From: an uncultured Coriobacteriaceae bacterium
GTDB taxonomy: Bacteria > Actinomycetota > Coriobacteriia > Coriobacteriales > Atopobiaceae
Assembly: GCA_902798915.1 (NCBI GenBank)
Contig: CADBYM010000006.1
Location: 80,709-144,708 of the forward strand
DNA: 64,000 nt
Reading direction: 5' to 3'
Below, one piece after another: positions 24,132 to 33,620 of the stretch. The notes beneath the pieces are model-generated. The model had not been told where the DNA came from. It searched no databases and saw nothing but the letters and a program-made list of their open reading frames with translations. The position numbers and the translations under genes are program-made. Each line of letters opens with the position of its first letter. Position 1 is the first letter of the stretch.

Positions 24132-25643
24132 ATGGAACATCGCAGCAACCCCTATGACGAAGGGGACATCATACCGACTCCCATGAGCGGAGAGCACCGC
24201 GAGCGGCAGGAGGGTCAAGCTACGACCAGCCGGAGTCGCGTCACGCAGTCGGCGCGCGACGCTGCTGCCCGACGTCCGGCCAGCATGCGCGCGGAGTCCG
24301 GCTCGGGAAGGCAACGCCGCCAGCAGCAACGCAACCCGAGCGACCGCACGGGAATCAACGTGCAGCAGACCATTCGCAGGCGTCGCAAGATTGGCATCGG
24401 CGTAATCGTGGGATCGATCGTCACGGCCATCCTGCTGCTTACCGCATTGCTGTTCTGGATCAACCGTCCCGTTCCCATCACCGTCAACGGGCAGCCAGCA
24501 GAGGTGCGCATAGGCTCGACGCTGCGCGAGGTGCTTCACGAGACCGACGTCTCCGTCGAGCCGGGCAACTACGTTACCGTATCGGGCAACGTCATCCAAG
24601 CGAACCAGGGTCGCGCCTTCAACGCCGTCGTCAACGGGCAGCGTCTCACCCCGGAGGAGGTCGAAGACCTGCGGATCCAAGGCACCGAGGCGATCGAGTT
24701 CAGCGACGGAGACGACATCATCGAGGAGTTCAACGCCAGCTCCGAGAACATCGAGCCCTACCTTCGGATGGAAGGCGGCGGCTACTCGTTGCAGTACGTC
24801 TCGCAGTGGGCGCGCATGGGCGAGCGGCAGTATCGTACGGGCAAGGTTTCGGGCGAGACGGCCGAGGTCATAACCATCGAGCCACGCGACTGCATAATCA
24901 CGTGCCGCGATCTCTACCTCGAGCCAGGCGATGACGGCGTGAAGTACGTAGCCCTCACCTTCGACGACGGCCCTTCGGATGTGAACACCCCGCAGTACTT
25001 GGACATCTTGGATCGCTACGGCGTCAAGGCAACGTTCTACAACTTGGGCGAGAACACCCAAGCCAACCCTAACCTCGCACGCGACGTCGTTGCGCGGGGC
25101 CATCAACTATGCAACCATACCATGGCTCACAACCAGCTTACGGCAGTGGACAACGACACCATCTACCGAGAGATAACCACCTCGGCAAACGTCATAGCGC
25201 AAGTCACCGGCATCCAGACCACCCACATCCGACCTCCTTACGGCGACTTCACGGAGCGCAGCTGGCTCGCTTCGGGCGGAGCCATCACCGCTGCGGTGCG
25301 TTGGACCGGCGACTCGCAGGACTGGCGCTACACGGGGGTTGACGACGCCGAGACCGTGCAGACGATCGTGGACAACTCGTTGCTCAACATCCACTCCGGC
25401 TCCATCATCCTTATGCACGACGGCGGTGGCGGCGGATCGCAAGATATCGCAGCGCTGCCAAAGCTCATCGAACGCCTACAGGCAGACGGGTACACATTCG
25501 TCACCATCTCGGACCTCATGCGCCAAGCCGGCGACATTCCCGAAGAGGTTTGCTCCGGCACGGCCACGATGCCCCAGGACGCCGTGTGGCCCAAGGAAAT
25601 CCATCCTGACGATATTGCCGCAGCCGCCGCGAGCACGTCATGA
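24132..25643 (+). CDS. Polysaccharide deacetylase (NodB homology), membrane-anchored
   Basis: The product is 503 residues. A basic, disordered cytoplasmic N-terminus is followed by one transmembrane helix near residues 84-110 (IGVIVGSIVTAILLL). The middle segment (VPITVNGQPAEVRIGSTLREVL) looks like a DUF348/G5-type ubiquitin-like domain. The NodB domain starts at YVALTFDDGPSDVNT with catalytic Asp-Asp, has the metal-binding HxxxH-type NHTMAHNQLT, RPPYGDF and the C-terminal ILMHDGGGGG. It should remove N-acetyl groups from peptidoglycan or another wall glycan outside the cell. A TATAGT -10-like box lies at 24098. The stop overlaps the next start as ATGA. Confidence 0.92.
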   Translation: MEHRSNPYDEGDIIPTPMSGEHRERQEGQATTSRSRVTQSARDAAARRPASMRAESGSGRQRRQQQRNPSDRTGINVQQTIRRRRKIGIGVIVGSIVTAILLLTALLFWINRPVPITVNGQPAEVRIGSTLREVLHETDVSVEPGNYVTVSGNVIQANQGRAFNAVVNGQRLTPEEVEDLRIQGTEAIEFSDGDDIIEEFNASSENIEPYLRMEGGGYSLQYVSQWARMGERQYRTGKVSGETAEVITIEPRDCIITCRDLYLEPGDDGVKYVALTFDDGPSDVNTPQYLDILDRYGVKATFYNLGENTQANPNLARDVVARGHQLCNHTMAHNQLTAVDNDTIYREITTSANVIAQVTGIQTTHIRPPYGDFTERSWLASGGAITAAVRWTGDSQDWRYTGVDDAETVQTIVDNSLLNIHSGSIILMHDGGGGGSQDIAALPKLIERLQADGYTFVTISDLMRQAGDIPEEVCSGTATMPQDAVWPKEIHPDDIAAAAASTS

Positions 25644-28267
25644 GACCCCTACGAAAGCTTGCCCGGGCTTTGACCCCAGCCCTCATCCTCGTGGACCTCT
25701 GCCTCACGGTGGGCGCAGCCATCACGTTGGGTCCGGCGTGGGGCATCTCGATACTGGTGGTGCAGTCATCCGTCGTCGCGCTTGTGGTCTTGGCACTCTG
25801 GCCCCGAGAAGTGCGGGGGAACGCCGAGCGCGGCACGACCGTGGTGATTGACCGTGCCGCAACCATCGAAGCGAGTACCACGGATGAGACCCCCACGCCC
25901 GCCGAGCCGGCCGCACCCCCGGCATCGATGCCATCCCCTAAGGCGGAGTCACCCGAGGAAGCAGCCGTCGAGGACGCAAGCCAGCTCACAGACCAGGCAG
26001 TCGCCAGCACGGAGAAGACAGACGTGGGGCCCGAGTCCGCTTGCACCGAGGAATCCTTGCCCTCCGCGGCGACGAGCATCGACGGTGATGACGCTCGGCA
26101 GAAGCCAGAACCGAAGCAAGCGGCAGTAAGGCAGTTTTCCTTCGAGGACTTCTCGACGGGCCTGCTGACGAGCGAGGAGCCGATGGGGTTCCTCGCCGAC
26201 TTCTGCGAGTCAACGTCACAAAACGCCACAGCGGGTCCTCTCGAGCGCTTCCTCATGCGCCGCCTAACCGAGACGGACATCGCGTCATGGAGGCTCAGTG
26301 ACGCCCCACACATAGACGTAGTCATGCTCCAGCACAGCGGCACGTTCTATCTGAGGGCGCCAGCACGCATCGAGCTCGGACGACGATTCCAAGTCCTCCG
26401 CGTCGAGGCCGCACTCAACGCGGTCGTCTTCGCCATCGACTACTATAGCGAGCCAGACAGCGTGAGCGAAGAGGAGCTGATCCGTCTTGAGCAGCGCCAT
26501 GCGAACTCCATCTGCGCTCAGGTTGCAGACGTGACCTCGAGCGACTGGTCATACCTTGCCATGCCCTGGCAGACGCCATGGGGGCCGTCCGAGCGCGGCG
26601 AGTGGGCAGTCCGCAGCTCCCTCTCCGAATCCATAGAGACCCTCAAGGTGCCATATCGTCTGGAGGCGAACTTTCGGAGCAACGTTTCGGGAGGTGACGT
26701 CGCCATTGAGGTCGCGGCAATCCCCGCACGCGTCTTTCCGCGAACCGCCTTCGTCGACGGCTTGGGCATCGTTCCCACGACCTCGCACATGCGCAGCCGC
26801 GAGTCATCGCGCTATGGTGCCCGCATTGGCATCCTCCTCGCAAACTGCGCCTTTCGCGCCTCTGAACGCATCCATCGGGTATGGGTCGCCAGTGTCGAGG
26901 TGACGCCCGCATCCCGCACATGCCGCTTTTGGGCCTGCTTCGAGCGCCGAGCGTTCTCGCGCATCAGAATGGATGCCATCCCCAATCCTTTGGAGACGCT
27001 TGAGCGCCTCGGCGCGACCATGAGTCTGGAACACGAGGTGCTGCAGCCTGTCGAACAGGGGTTCTACCTTGAGGACGAGCGCTTCTGTCCGCCCCTCCGC
27101 CACGACCTCTTGCAGATGAGCGAACGGACGCTGCCTCCCGGACCCGCGCTTCACCTTGGCACGTCCCGCGTATCGGGACTCAGCATCCACGAGGAGCTGC
27201 CACGCGTGTTGGCGGCGGACGAGGCACTGCGCAACATGGGGGCACCCAACGAAGGCGATGCCACAAGTCAGTACGTGCGCTCGATTCTCGGCGCGGCAGA
27301 GAAGACGTCGGACGTGTCGGTCTGGTGCGCCGCAGAGCGCGTGGCGTCCAAGCTCGTAGACGGCACGCTCGCGCTCGACAACCAGCAACTGCTTCGCGAC
27401 GAACTCATATCGGGAGATGCGCTCTCGCGCGCCGTGGAGCGCGCGCAAGGCCTCCTGCTGCGGGATGAGCCCGAGGAGGCCCTCAAGCTGTTGCAGTCCG
27501 CACTCGCACCTCTCGACAAGGCCGGAACCTACCAAGACACGCAGAGCACCGCATACCGAGCCTTCGACACGTTCGCAGAACGCGCCCTTTACAACCGCCT
27601 CAACGCGCAGGATGACCGATGCCTCGTCCTCGTTCCCGACGCCTATGTGGTTGCGCACCTCCAAATCGTGGGCATTCTGCTTGCACGCTCAGTTGCCCGC
27701 AAGGAGACGAAGCCCGACACATCGGCTGCAATGCAACACGCTCGGCGCGCCCTTGAGGTCGCGCCGCTCTCGACGTCTGCCTACCTTGGCAACGTGGCCT
27801 GTCTCGAGCGCTCGGGAGCACTCGATGAGGCAGAGAGGCTCTTGGTCTCCATGCTCGAGGTCGCGCACGATCCTCAGGGCGTGGCGCTCGCCTACTACCG
27901 CATGGCATCCATCCAGTGGCAGCTCGGCCATCACAGGGCATCGCTCGCCTGCTACCAGCTTGCGGCAGGCATATTCCCCCTGCTCATACCAATGATTATG
28001 GCAGAGTGCCACGCGCTCTCGTCGACAGACCCCATCATGCGGACACCACTCGAGGCAACGGAGGTGGAAGCCGCCCTCGACGAGCACTCCATACCCGTCG
28101 CCCCGACGCCACGGATGTCGTTTTTGCTCTACGACTGCGCAACGGCGTCAGTCGATGCCGAGGTCTTCCCGCTCGCGCGCGACCTCATGGGCATCCTCGA
28201 GTCGTTCACCGGGGATGACATCATCCACGGCATCCGCAACTCGCTGGAATGCGAGCCCGACGTTTAG
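25640..28267 (+). CDS. TPR-like membrane protein of unknown function
   Basis: The product is 875 residues. The first ~60 contain two hydrophobic helices (LTPALILVDLCLTVGAAITL and ISILVVQSSVVALVVLALW). A Pro/Ala/Glu-rich linker reaches to about residue 165. The central part is alpha/beta without motifs I know. The C-terminal third has helix pairs of TPR type (LLLRDEPEEALKLLQSAL, ALEVAPLSTSAYLGNVACLE, LAYYRMASIQWQLGHHRAS). Translation is coupled to the deacetylase by an ATGA overlap, so a link with envelope glycan work is likely. The 3' end overlaps the convergent M20 gene by 4 bp. Confidence 0.8.
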   Translation: MRPLRKLARALTPALILVDLCLTVGAAITLGPAWGISILVVQSSVVALVVLALWPREVRGNAERGTTVVIDRAATIEASTTDETPTPAEPAAPPASMPSPKAESPEEAAVEDASQLTDQAVASTEKTDVGPESACTEESLPSAATSIDGDDARQKPEPKQAAVRQFSFEDFSTGLLTSEEPMGFLADFCESTSQNATAGPLERFLMRRLTETDIASWRLSDAPHIDVVMLQHSGTFYLRAPARIELGRRFQVLRVEAALNAVVFAIDYYSEPDSVSEEELIRLEQRHANSICAQVADVTSSDWSYLAMPWQTPWGPSERGEWAVRSSLSESIETLKVPYRLEANFRSNVSGGDVAIEVAAIPARVFPRTAFVDGLGIVPTTSHMRSRESSRYGARIGILLANCAFRASERIHRVWVASVEVTPASRTCRFWACFERRAFSRIRMDAIPNPLETLERLGATMSLEHEVLQPVEQGFYLEDERFCPPLRHDLLQMSERTLPPGPALHLGTSRVSGLSIHEELPRVLAADEALRNMGAPNEGDATSQYVRSILGAAEKTSDVSVWCAAERVASKLVDGTLALDNQQLLRDELISGDALSRAVERAQGLLLRDEPEEALKLLQSALAPLDKAGTYQDTQSTAYRAFDTFAERALYNRLNAQDDRCLVLVPDAYVVAHLQIVGILLARSVARKETKPDTSAAMQHARRALEVAPLSTSAYLGNVACLERSGALDEAERLLVSMLEVAHDPQGVALAYYRMASIQWQLGHHRASLACYQLAAGIFPLLIPMIMAECHALSSTDPIMRTPLEATEVEAALDEHSIPVAPTPRMSFLLYDCATASVDAEVFPLARDLMGILESFTGDDIIHGIRNSLECEPDV

Positions 28268-29718
28268 CCCAAGTCGAGGTCCATGAGTCGCGACAGGGCA
28301 ACGATGTATACCTCGAGCGCCCGCTGAAGCGTCTCGACCGCAACCCCCTCGTCCGGTCCGTGCTCGGGCCCCACCCACGCGGGACCCTGCTCCTCGAAGG
28401 CCTCCAGCGGCCCGAAGGCAACCGCGCGCTCGAAATGCCGCGCATACGTACCGCCACCGATGGTGAAGGCCTCCCCCTCCTTACAACAGACGTCGCGATA
28501 CGCACTCAGAAGCGTCCGCACCTCAGGGGAATCAGGAGACGTGAGGAAGGGCACCATGGCGTCGCGCGCCTCGGCCTTGCACCCATGAGCCTGCGCAACC
28601 TCGCCCAGGTGGTCGGCAATCGCCGAGTCCGTCGTCGACGGCGGATAGCGGATGTCGAGGCCCTGCACGAAGTGACGCATGCCACCCTCACTCACCGTCG
28701 TAACAACGGTACCCGCACAGGTGAGCGGGTCGAAGACCCCATCGGTAGCGTCAATGCCGAGTGCCGTTCCATAGGCATCGGCAAAGACGAGGCGCTGCAG
28801 CTCCAAGAAGGCGCGCTCATGTGACGTCCACCCGTCATGCTGCAGGAGCGCATCGCACAGGATACCAACTGCAGAGCGCGCATCCTCCGGCATTGCCGCA
28901 TGTCCGCCCTTGCCGGTGGCCACGAGCTCGCAGAGTGGCCTCCCCCACGAATCGGCCGGCAGGGCCGAGGCCTCGATGCCCGCATGCGCGGCAAAGTCCT
29001 CCGGCGAACCTACGACCACCGCCGACGCGCTCCCCACGATGGCGTTTGCAGCGTCGCCTCCACTCAGCGAGACGAGATGGGCGTCTTGGTCGGATTCGTC
29101 CAGCGAGACGAACTCCACATACACCCTGCCCTTCTCGCCACAAATCGCCGGGAAGCAGGCATCGGGGGTGAAGCAAAAGAGCGGCTGGGGATGCGTCGCA
29201 AGGTAGTGCTCGACATCGCCCATGCCGGTCTCCTCGTTGACGCCCACGATGCAGCGCAGGGTATACGGCAGCGGTCGTCCCGACGCCTTGGCCTCCTCGG
29301 CGAGGAAGCGTGCAGCGTAGAGGGAGAGCACGAGCGGACCTTTGTCGTCGAGCACGCCACGACCAAGCAGATAGCCATCCCTGCGCGTGAGGCACAGTGG
29401 GTCAAAGTGCCAGCCGGTGCCCACCGGCACGATGTCCGCATGGGCGATGGTTGCCACGTAGCGCTCGCTCGCACCGCAAAGGTCAGCGTAGCCTATGTAG
29501 CCGTCCACGTCGTGCACTTCGAGTCCCAGCCGCTCCGCGATGGAGAGTGCCGTGCTGAGCGCCTCACGCGGACCAGGCCCAAAGGGCATGCCCTCCCCAG
29601 CGTTTGCCAGGTCTTCGACGCTTTCGATCCTCACGAGTGCGTCTATGTCACGCTCCACGTCGTCCCATACGCTCTGCACATAGGCATGGGCCTTCTCCAA
29701 AAGTGACTGCTCGCTCAT
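28264..29718 (-). CDS. M20-family metallopeptidase (PepV-like dipeptidase)
   Basis: The product is 484 residues from the ATG at 29718 (MSEQSLLEKAHAY), with GAAAGGG upstream. Metal-binding elements are complete: AHADIVPVGTGWHFDP, GRGVLDDKGPLVLSL and the catalytic NEETGMGDVEHYL. The size and the GWxFDP/DDKGP context fit the PepV/Sapep branch, which cleaves dipeptides with broad specificity in the cytoplasm using two zinc ions. A lid domain occupies the middle third. The gene diverges from a HAD phosphatase across 79 bp. Confidence 0.9.
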   Translation of the reverse strand: MSEQSLLEKAHAYVQSVWDDVERDIDALVRIESVEDLANAGEGMPFGPGPREALSTALSIAERLGLEVHDVDGYIGYADLCGASERYVATIAHADIVPVGTGWHFDPLCLTRRDGYLLGRGVLDDKGPLVLSLYAARFLAEEAKASGRPLPYTLRCIVGVNEETGMGDVEHYLATHPQPLFCFTPDACFPAICGEKGRVYVEFVSLDESDQDAHLVSLSGGDAANAIVGSASAVVVGSPEDFAAHAGIEASALPADSWGRPLCELVATGKGGHAAMPEDARSAVGILCDALLQHDGWTSHERAFLELQRLVFADAYGTALGIDATDGVFDPLTCAGTVVTTVSEGGMRHFVQGLDIRYPPSTTDSAIADHLGEVAQAHGCKAEARDAMVPFLTSPDSPEVRTLLSAYRDVCCKEGEAFTIGGGTYARHFERAVAFGPLEAFEEQGPAWVGPEHGPDEGVAVETLQRALEVYIVALSRLMDLDLG

Positions 29719-29797
29719 CGGTCGCCCTTTCTCTTCTACGTCAACCTGTCCATGGTACACTCCTTGCTACGACAAAACCAACGGAAAGGGACGCTGC

Positions 29798-30463
29798 ATG
29801 AGGGCACCACGCGAGCTTTGGCCACTTCAGGCCGACGCCGCCATCTTTGACTTCGACGGCACGCTTGCCGACACCGCGCACATCTGGCACGACGTGGACC
29901 GCATCTTCCTGAGCAGGCGCGGCCTTCCCTTCCCCGCAGGCTACGGCGAGGCAATTGCTGCGCTCGGCTTCGAGCAAGGGGCGCGCTATACCATCGACCT
30001 CTTTAGGCTTGACGAATCGGTCGAGGACATCTGCGACGAGTGGAATGCCATCGGACGCGAGATGTATCAACGCGAGGTCGCGCTGCGCGATGGCGCCGAG
30101 CGCTACATCCGATCCCTTCGCTCGCAAGGCATCCCCTGCGCGCTGGCAACCACCAACGATGTGCGGGTACTCTCGTCCATGCGCAACTTCGACCCAAACG
30201 ACCTCTTCGACGCCTGCGTGTATGGCGCGGAGGTCGGCAAGGGCAAGAACGAGCCCGACATCTACCTCGAGGCAGCCGCCCGGATTGGCACGAGGCCTCA
30301 GGACTGCCTGGTGTTCGAAGACATCGTCGTCGCGGTGCGCACCGCACACGACATCGGCATGCGTACTTGCGGCGTGAAGTCCTCCGACCCGGTCCAGCGA
30401 GTCGACGAGCTGCGCGACCTCGCCGACCTATGGCTCGAGGAGTGGACCGACATCGTCCTTTAG
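29798..30463 (+). CDS. HAD-superfamily hydrolase, subfamily IA
   Basis: The product is 221 residues. Motif I is FDFDGTLADTAHIWHD with nucleophile Asp and acid/base Asp; motif II is ALATTNDVRVL; motif III Lys is in GKGKNEPDIYLEAA; motif IV is CLVFEDIVVAVRTA. A four-helix cap lies between motifs I and II, as in beta-phosphoglucomutase and phosphoglycolate phosphatase-like enzymes. The ATG at 29798 follows GGAAAGGG. The substrate, probably a small sugar phosphate, cannot be named. Confidence 0.9.
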   Translation: MRAPRELWPLQADAAIFDFDGTLADTAHIWHDVDRIFLSRRGLPFPAGYGEAIAALGFEQGARYTIDLFRLDESVEDICDEWNAIGREMYQREVALRDGAERYIRSLRSQGIPCALATTNDVRVLSSMRNFDPNDLFDACVYGAEVGKGKNEPDIYLEAAARIGTRPQDCLVFEDIVVAVRTAHDIGMRTCGVKSSDPVQRVDELRDLADLWLEEWTDIVL

Positions 30464-30527
30464 AGAGAGTCGTTCCTCGGTGCACTTCTCCACGCAATGC
30501 CCCGAGAAACGCCCATAACACAAAAGA

Positions 30528-30547
30528 GACGGTGCCGAAGCACCGTC
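30528..30547 (-). terminator. Rho-independent terminator of the cold-shock gene
   Basis: The minus strand reads GACGGTGC-TTCG-GCACCGTC followed by TCTTTTGTGTT. An 8-bp stem with a stable TTCG tetraloop and T-rich tail lies 31 bp past the stop at 30579. Confidence 0.85.
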
Positions 30548-30578
30548 CCGAGTCGCCAAGTGTGTTTGGACAAAGCCC

Positions 30579-30782
30579 TTAGATCTTGCGGACGTTCGAA
30601 GCCTGAAGCTTGCCGTTCTGACCAGTGGTGATGTCGAACTCCACTGCCTGGCCCTCATCGAGCGTCTTGTAGCCGTCCATCTGAATCTCGCTGTAGTGGA
30701 CGAAGAGGTCGTCGCCACCGTCACGAGAGATGAAGCCGTAGCCCTTGTCGCCGTTGAACCACTTAACCGTACCCTGAGCCAT
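30579..30782 (-). CDS. Cold-shock domain protein (CspA family)
   Basis: The product is 67 residues from the ATG at 30782 ([17 protein letters not shown]). RNP1 (KGYGFISRD) and RNP2 (DLFVHYSEI) motifs are intact and the length is standard for single-domain cold-shock proteins. It binds single-stranded RNA or DNA and acts as an RNA chaperone. It has its own promoter, an ~80-nt leader of the kind that often gives temperature control, and its own terminator. Confidence 0.97.
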   Translation of the reverse strand: MAQGTVKWFNGDKGYGFISRDGGDDLFVHYSEIQMDGYKTLDEGQAVEFDITTGQNGKLQASNVRKI

Positions 30783-30863
30783 TTCGTGCCTTTCTTTCTT
30801 TGTCCCGCAGGACAATAAACGCTGCGCTTGCGCGCGATACCTATGGCCGCGAAGCCACGACGG

Positions 30864-30892
30864 ATATAATACCCCAATCCTCGCTCCGTCAA
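30864..30892 (-). promoter_or_regulatory. Promoter of the cold-shock gene
   Basis: The minus strand reads TTGACG (30892-30887), 17 bp, then TTATAT (30869-30864), leaving an ~80-nt leader before the ATG at 30782. Confidence 0.65.
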
Positions 30893-31028
30893 CCCACCAA
30901 TCTTTGCCATCGCGTTTGCGGAGAAAGGCTTGACTAAGCAAACCCAATGGTGTTATAAATCAACGCTTTTGTGCAATACCTCCTCAAAATGTACGCGTGA
31001 CCATGGAGAATTGCAATCAATTCTGCGC

Positions 31029-31050
31029 ACACGTCGTGTCCTGCTAGAAT
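31029..31050 (+). promoter_or_regulatory. -10 box with palindromic operator, first SerA-like gene
   Basis: TAGAAT at 31045-31050 is a good -10 box about 36 bp before the GTG. Just upstream ACACG-T-CGTGT (31029-31039) is a perfect inverted repeat sitting in the -35/-10 spacer, a normal place for a repressor. No good -35 is visible. Confidence 0.45.
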
Positions 31051-31086
31051 GCTGCATGTTTTGCGAACAAGACCTGAGGAGGCAAC

Positions 31087-32253
31087 GTGTACAAGGTCCA
31101 TTGCATCAACAACATCGCCAAGGTCGGGACCGACGCGCTCGGCAAGGGCTTCACGCTCACCGATGACGTCAACTCCGCCGATGCCATCATGGTGCGTAGC
31201 GCAAACCTCCACGCGATTGATTTCTCACCGAATCTCCTCGCCATCGCCCGTGCGGGCGCCGGCGTCAACAACATTCCCATAGAGAAGTGCGCTGAGCAGG
31301 GCATCGTGGTGTTCAACACGCCTGGAGCAAACGCAAATGGCGTCAAGGAGCTCGTCATTGCCGGCATGCTCCTCTCTGCCCGCGACATCTGCGGCGGGAT
31401 TGACTGGGTCAAACGCCATTCCGACGACCCCAATGTGGGCGCCCTCGCCGAGAAGGCCAAGAACCGCTTCGCGGGCACCGAGCTGGCGGGCAAGACGCTC
31501 GGCGTCATCGGACTCGGCGCCATCGGCGCGATGGTGGCCAACGCCGGTCGCAGCCTGGGCATGCACGTGATGGGCTACGACCCCTACCTCTCCGTCAAGT
31601 ACGCATGGAGCCTCGATCGCCACGTGCGCCATGTCAACGACCTCAAGGAGATCTGGGCGAACGCCGACTACATAACCATTCACATTCCCGCCACAAATGC
31701 CACGCGTGGCATCATCAGCCGCGAGGCAATCGCCGCCATGAAGGACGACGTCGTGGTCCTCAACTACGCGCGCGACGCACTTGTCGACGAGCGCGCCATG
31801 GCAGAGGCGTTGCAGACCGGCCACGTGGCCCGCTACATGACGGACTTCGCCAACGCGAACTCCACCCAGATGCCCCGCGCCATCGTCACGCCGCATCTGG
31901 GCGCCTCGACCAAGGAAGCCGAGGACAACTGCGCCATCATGGCCGCCAAAGAGGTGCGCGACTACCTGAGGAACGGCAACATCGAGAACTCGGTGAATTT
32001 CGAGTCCACGACGCTCGGTCCCATCGATGGCGCCATGCGTTTGGCAGTCTTCCACCAGAACGTGCCCGGCCTCATCGGCCGCATCACGTCAGCCATCTCT
32101 GCCGCAGGCGTCAACATCGAGAACATGACGGACAAGAGCCGCGGTGACGTAGCGTACGCACTGCTCGACCTCGGCGGCGAACTCAGCGACGAGCAGGTCG
32201 CCGCCATCGCCTCCGCCGACAACATCATTCGCGCTCGCGCCATTCACAAGTAG
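31087..32253 (+). CDS. serA: D-3-phosphoglycerate dehydrogenase-like protein, copy 1
   Basis: The product is 388 residues with a GTG start after GAGGAGG. The N-terminal catalytic part contains ARAGAGVNNIP and VVFNTPGANANGVKE. The NAD-binding Rossmann motif is GVIGLGAIGAMVANAG. Active-site residues are visible: Arg in NYARDALVDE, the following Glu/Asp region and His in TPHLGAST. The C-terminus is an ACT domain (NVPGLIGRITSAISAAGVNIENM), the usual serine-sensing module. It starts serine synthesis from 3-phosphoglycerate. A closely similar copy follows after 48 bp, so this is a tandem duplication; one copy may use another 2-hydroxyacid. Confidence 0.9.
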   Translation: MYKVHCINNIAKVGTDALGKGFTLTDDVNSADAIMVRSANLHAIDFSPNLLAIARAGAGVNNIPIEKCAEQGIVVFNTPGANANGVKELVIAGMLLSARDICGGIDWVKRHSDDPNVGALAEKAKNRFAGTELAGKTLGVIGLGAIGAMVANAGRSLGMHVMGYDPYLSVKYAWSLDRHVRHVNDLKEIWANADYITIHIPATNATRGIISREAIAAMKDDVVVLNYARDALVDERAMAEALQTGHVARYMTDFANANSTQMPRAIVTPHLGASTKEAEDNCAIMAAKEVRDYLRNGNIENSVNFESTTLGPIDGAMRLAVFHQNVPGLIGRITSAISAAGVNIENMTDKSRGDVAYALLDLGGELSDEQVAAIASADNIIRARAIHK

Positions 32254-32301
32254 TACGTTACGCAAGGGAAACGGTCCCCAGCGGACAAAGGGAAGGAAGC
32301 C

Positions 32302-33471
32302 ATGTACAAGGTCCACTGCATGAACCGCATCTCGCAGGCGGGCATCGAACAGCTCTACGGGAACTTTGCGCCCGCAAACGGCCTCGAAGACGCTCAGGCA
32401 GTCATGGTGCGCAGCGCCAACATGCATGATGAGGTGCTTCCGGATGGTCTGCTCGCCATCGCCCGCGCTGGCGCCGGCGTGAACAACATTCCCCTCGATC
32501 GCTGCACCGAGCAAGGCATCGTGGTGTTCAACACCCCCGGAGCCAACGCGAATGGCGTCAAGGAGATGGTCGTCGCGGGCATGCTGCTCGCTTCACGCGA
32601 CATTCTCGGCAGCACCCGCTGGGTCGCCGAGCACGCACAGGACCCAGACGTTGCCGTCGCCGCAGAGAAGGCGAAGGCGCAATTCGGAGGAATGGAGATT
32701 GCCGGCAAGACGCTCGGCGTCATCGGACTCGGCGCCATCGGGGCGATGGTTGCCAACGCCGGACGCAGCCTGGGCATGCACGTGCTGGGCTACGACCCCT
32801 ACCTCTCCGTCAAGTACGCATGGAGCCTCGACCGCCACGTACATGCCGTGCGCAACGTTGGGGAGATATACTCCCAGGCCGACTTCATCACCATCCATGT
32901 GCCCGCCAACGACAGCACGCGCCACATGATCGGGCGCGACCAGATCGCCCAGATGAAGCGCGGGTGCGTCGTGCTCAACTTTGCGCGCGACATCCTCGTG
33001 GACGAGGGCGCCATGGCCGACGCGCTTGCCTCCGGCCACATCGCCCGCTACGTCACCGACTTCGCCAATCCCACCACGGCACAGATGCCCGGCGCCATCG
33101 TCACCTCGCATCTGGGCGCCTCCACCGTCGAGGCAGAGGACAACTGCGCCGCCATGGCCATCTCGGAGCTGCGCTCCTATCTTCTGGAGGGTAACATCAC
33201 CAATTCCGTGAACTTCGGTGACGTCGACCTCGGCCCCATAGAAACTGACGAACGCATCGTGGTGCTCCACCGCAACGTGCCAAACATGATCGGCAGCTTC
33301 TCGCAGATTCTCTCGGATGCCAAGCTCAACATAGAGAACATGGCAAACAAGCGCAGGGGCGACGTTGCGACGACGCTGCTCGAGACGAGCGGCCCCTGGG
33401 ACGATGACGTCGTACGCCGCATCGCCTCCATCGACGGGGTATTCCGCGCACGCATGATTCCCGGTCGATGA
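32302..33471 (+). CDS. D-3-phosphoglycerate dehydrogenase-like protein, copy 2
   Basis: The product is 389 residues from an ATG with GGAAGGAAG. It aligns with copy 1 along its whole length, with identical blocks such as GKTLGVIGLGAIGAMVANAG and GYDPYLSVKYAWSLDRHV. The catalytic Arg (NFARDILVDE) and His (TSHLGAST, Ser for Pro) are kept, as is the ACT domain (NVPNMIGSFSQILSDAKLNIENM). The N- and C-terminal thirds are most diverged, suggesting altered substrate or effector binding rather than a fresh copy. It is probably in one transcript with copy 1. Confidence 0.9.
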   Translation: MYKVHCMNRISQAGIEQLYGNFAPANGLEDAQAVMVRSANMHDEVLPDGLLAIARAGAGVNNIPLDRCTEQGIVVFNTPGANANGVKEMVVAGMLLASRDILGSTRWVAEHAQDPDVAVAAEKAKAQFGGMEIAGKTLGVIGLGAIGAMVANAGRSLGMHVLGYDPYLSVKYAWSLDRHVHAVRNVGEIYSQADFITIHVPANDSTRHMIGRDQIAQMKRGCVVLNFARDILVDEGAMADALASGHIARYVTDFANPTTAQMPGAIVTSHLGASTVEAEDNCAAMAISELRSYLLEGNITNSVNFGDVDLGPIETDERIVVLHRNVPNMIGSFSQILSDAKLNIENMANKRRGDVATTLLETSGPWDDDVVRRIASIDGVFRARMIPGR

Positions 33472-33553
33472 AGGCCGTGCGCTGCCGGGGTCACTCCTCA
33501 GACACCTATGGGAGCGAGTCCGGCGGCGCATCGATGGCCCCTCTATGAAGAAC

Positions 33554-33570
33554 GGGCGGGCGTGCCGCCC
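33554..33570 (+). terminator. Weak hairpin after the SerA-like pair
   Basis: A 6-bp stem GGGCGG / CCGCCC with a GCGTG loop precedes TCCGTTATAC, 80 bp past the stop at 33471. It is short and lacks a real T-tract. Confidence 0.35.
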
Positions 33571-33620
33571 TCCGTTATACACTCTTTGCATGCGTTATCT
33601 CACCAATCGAAGGACGTACC

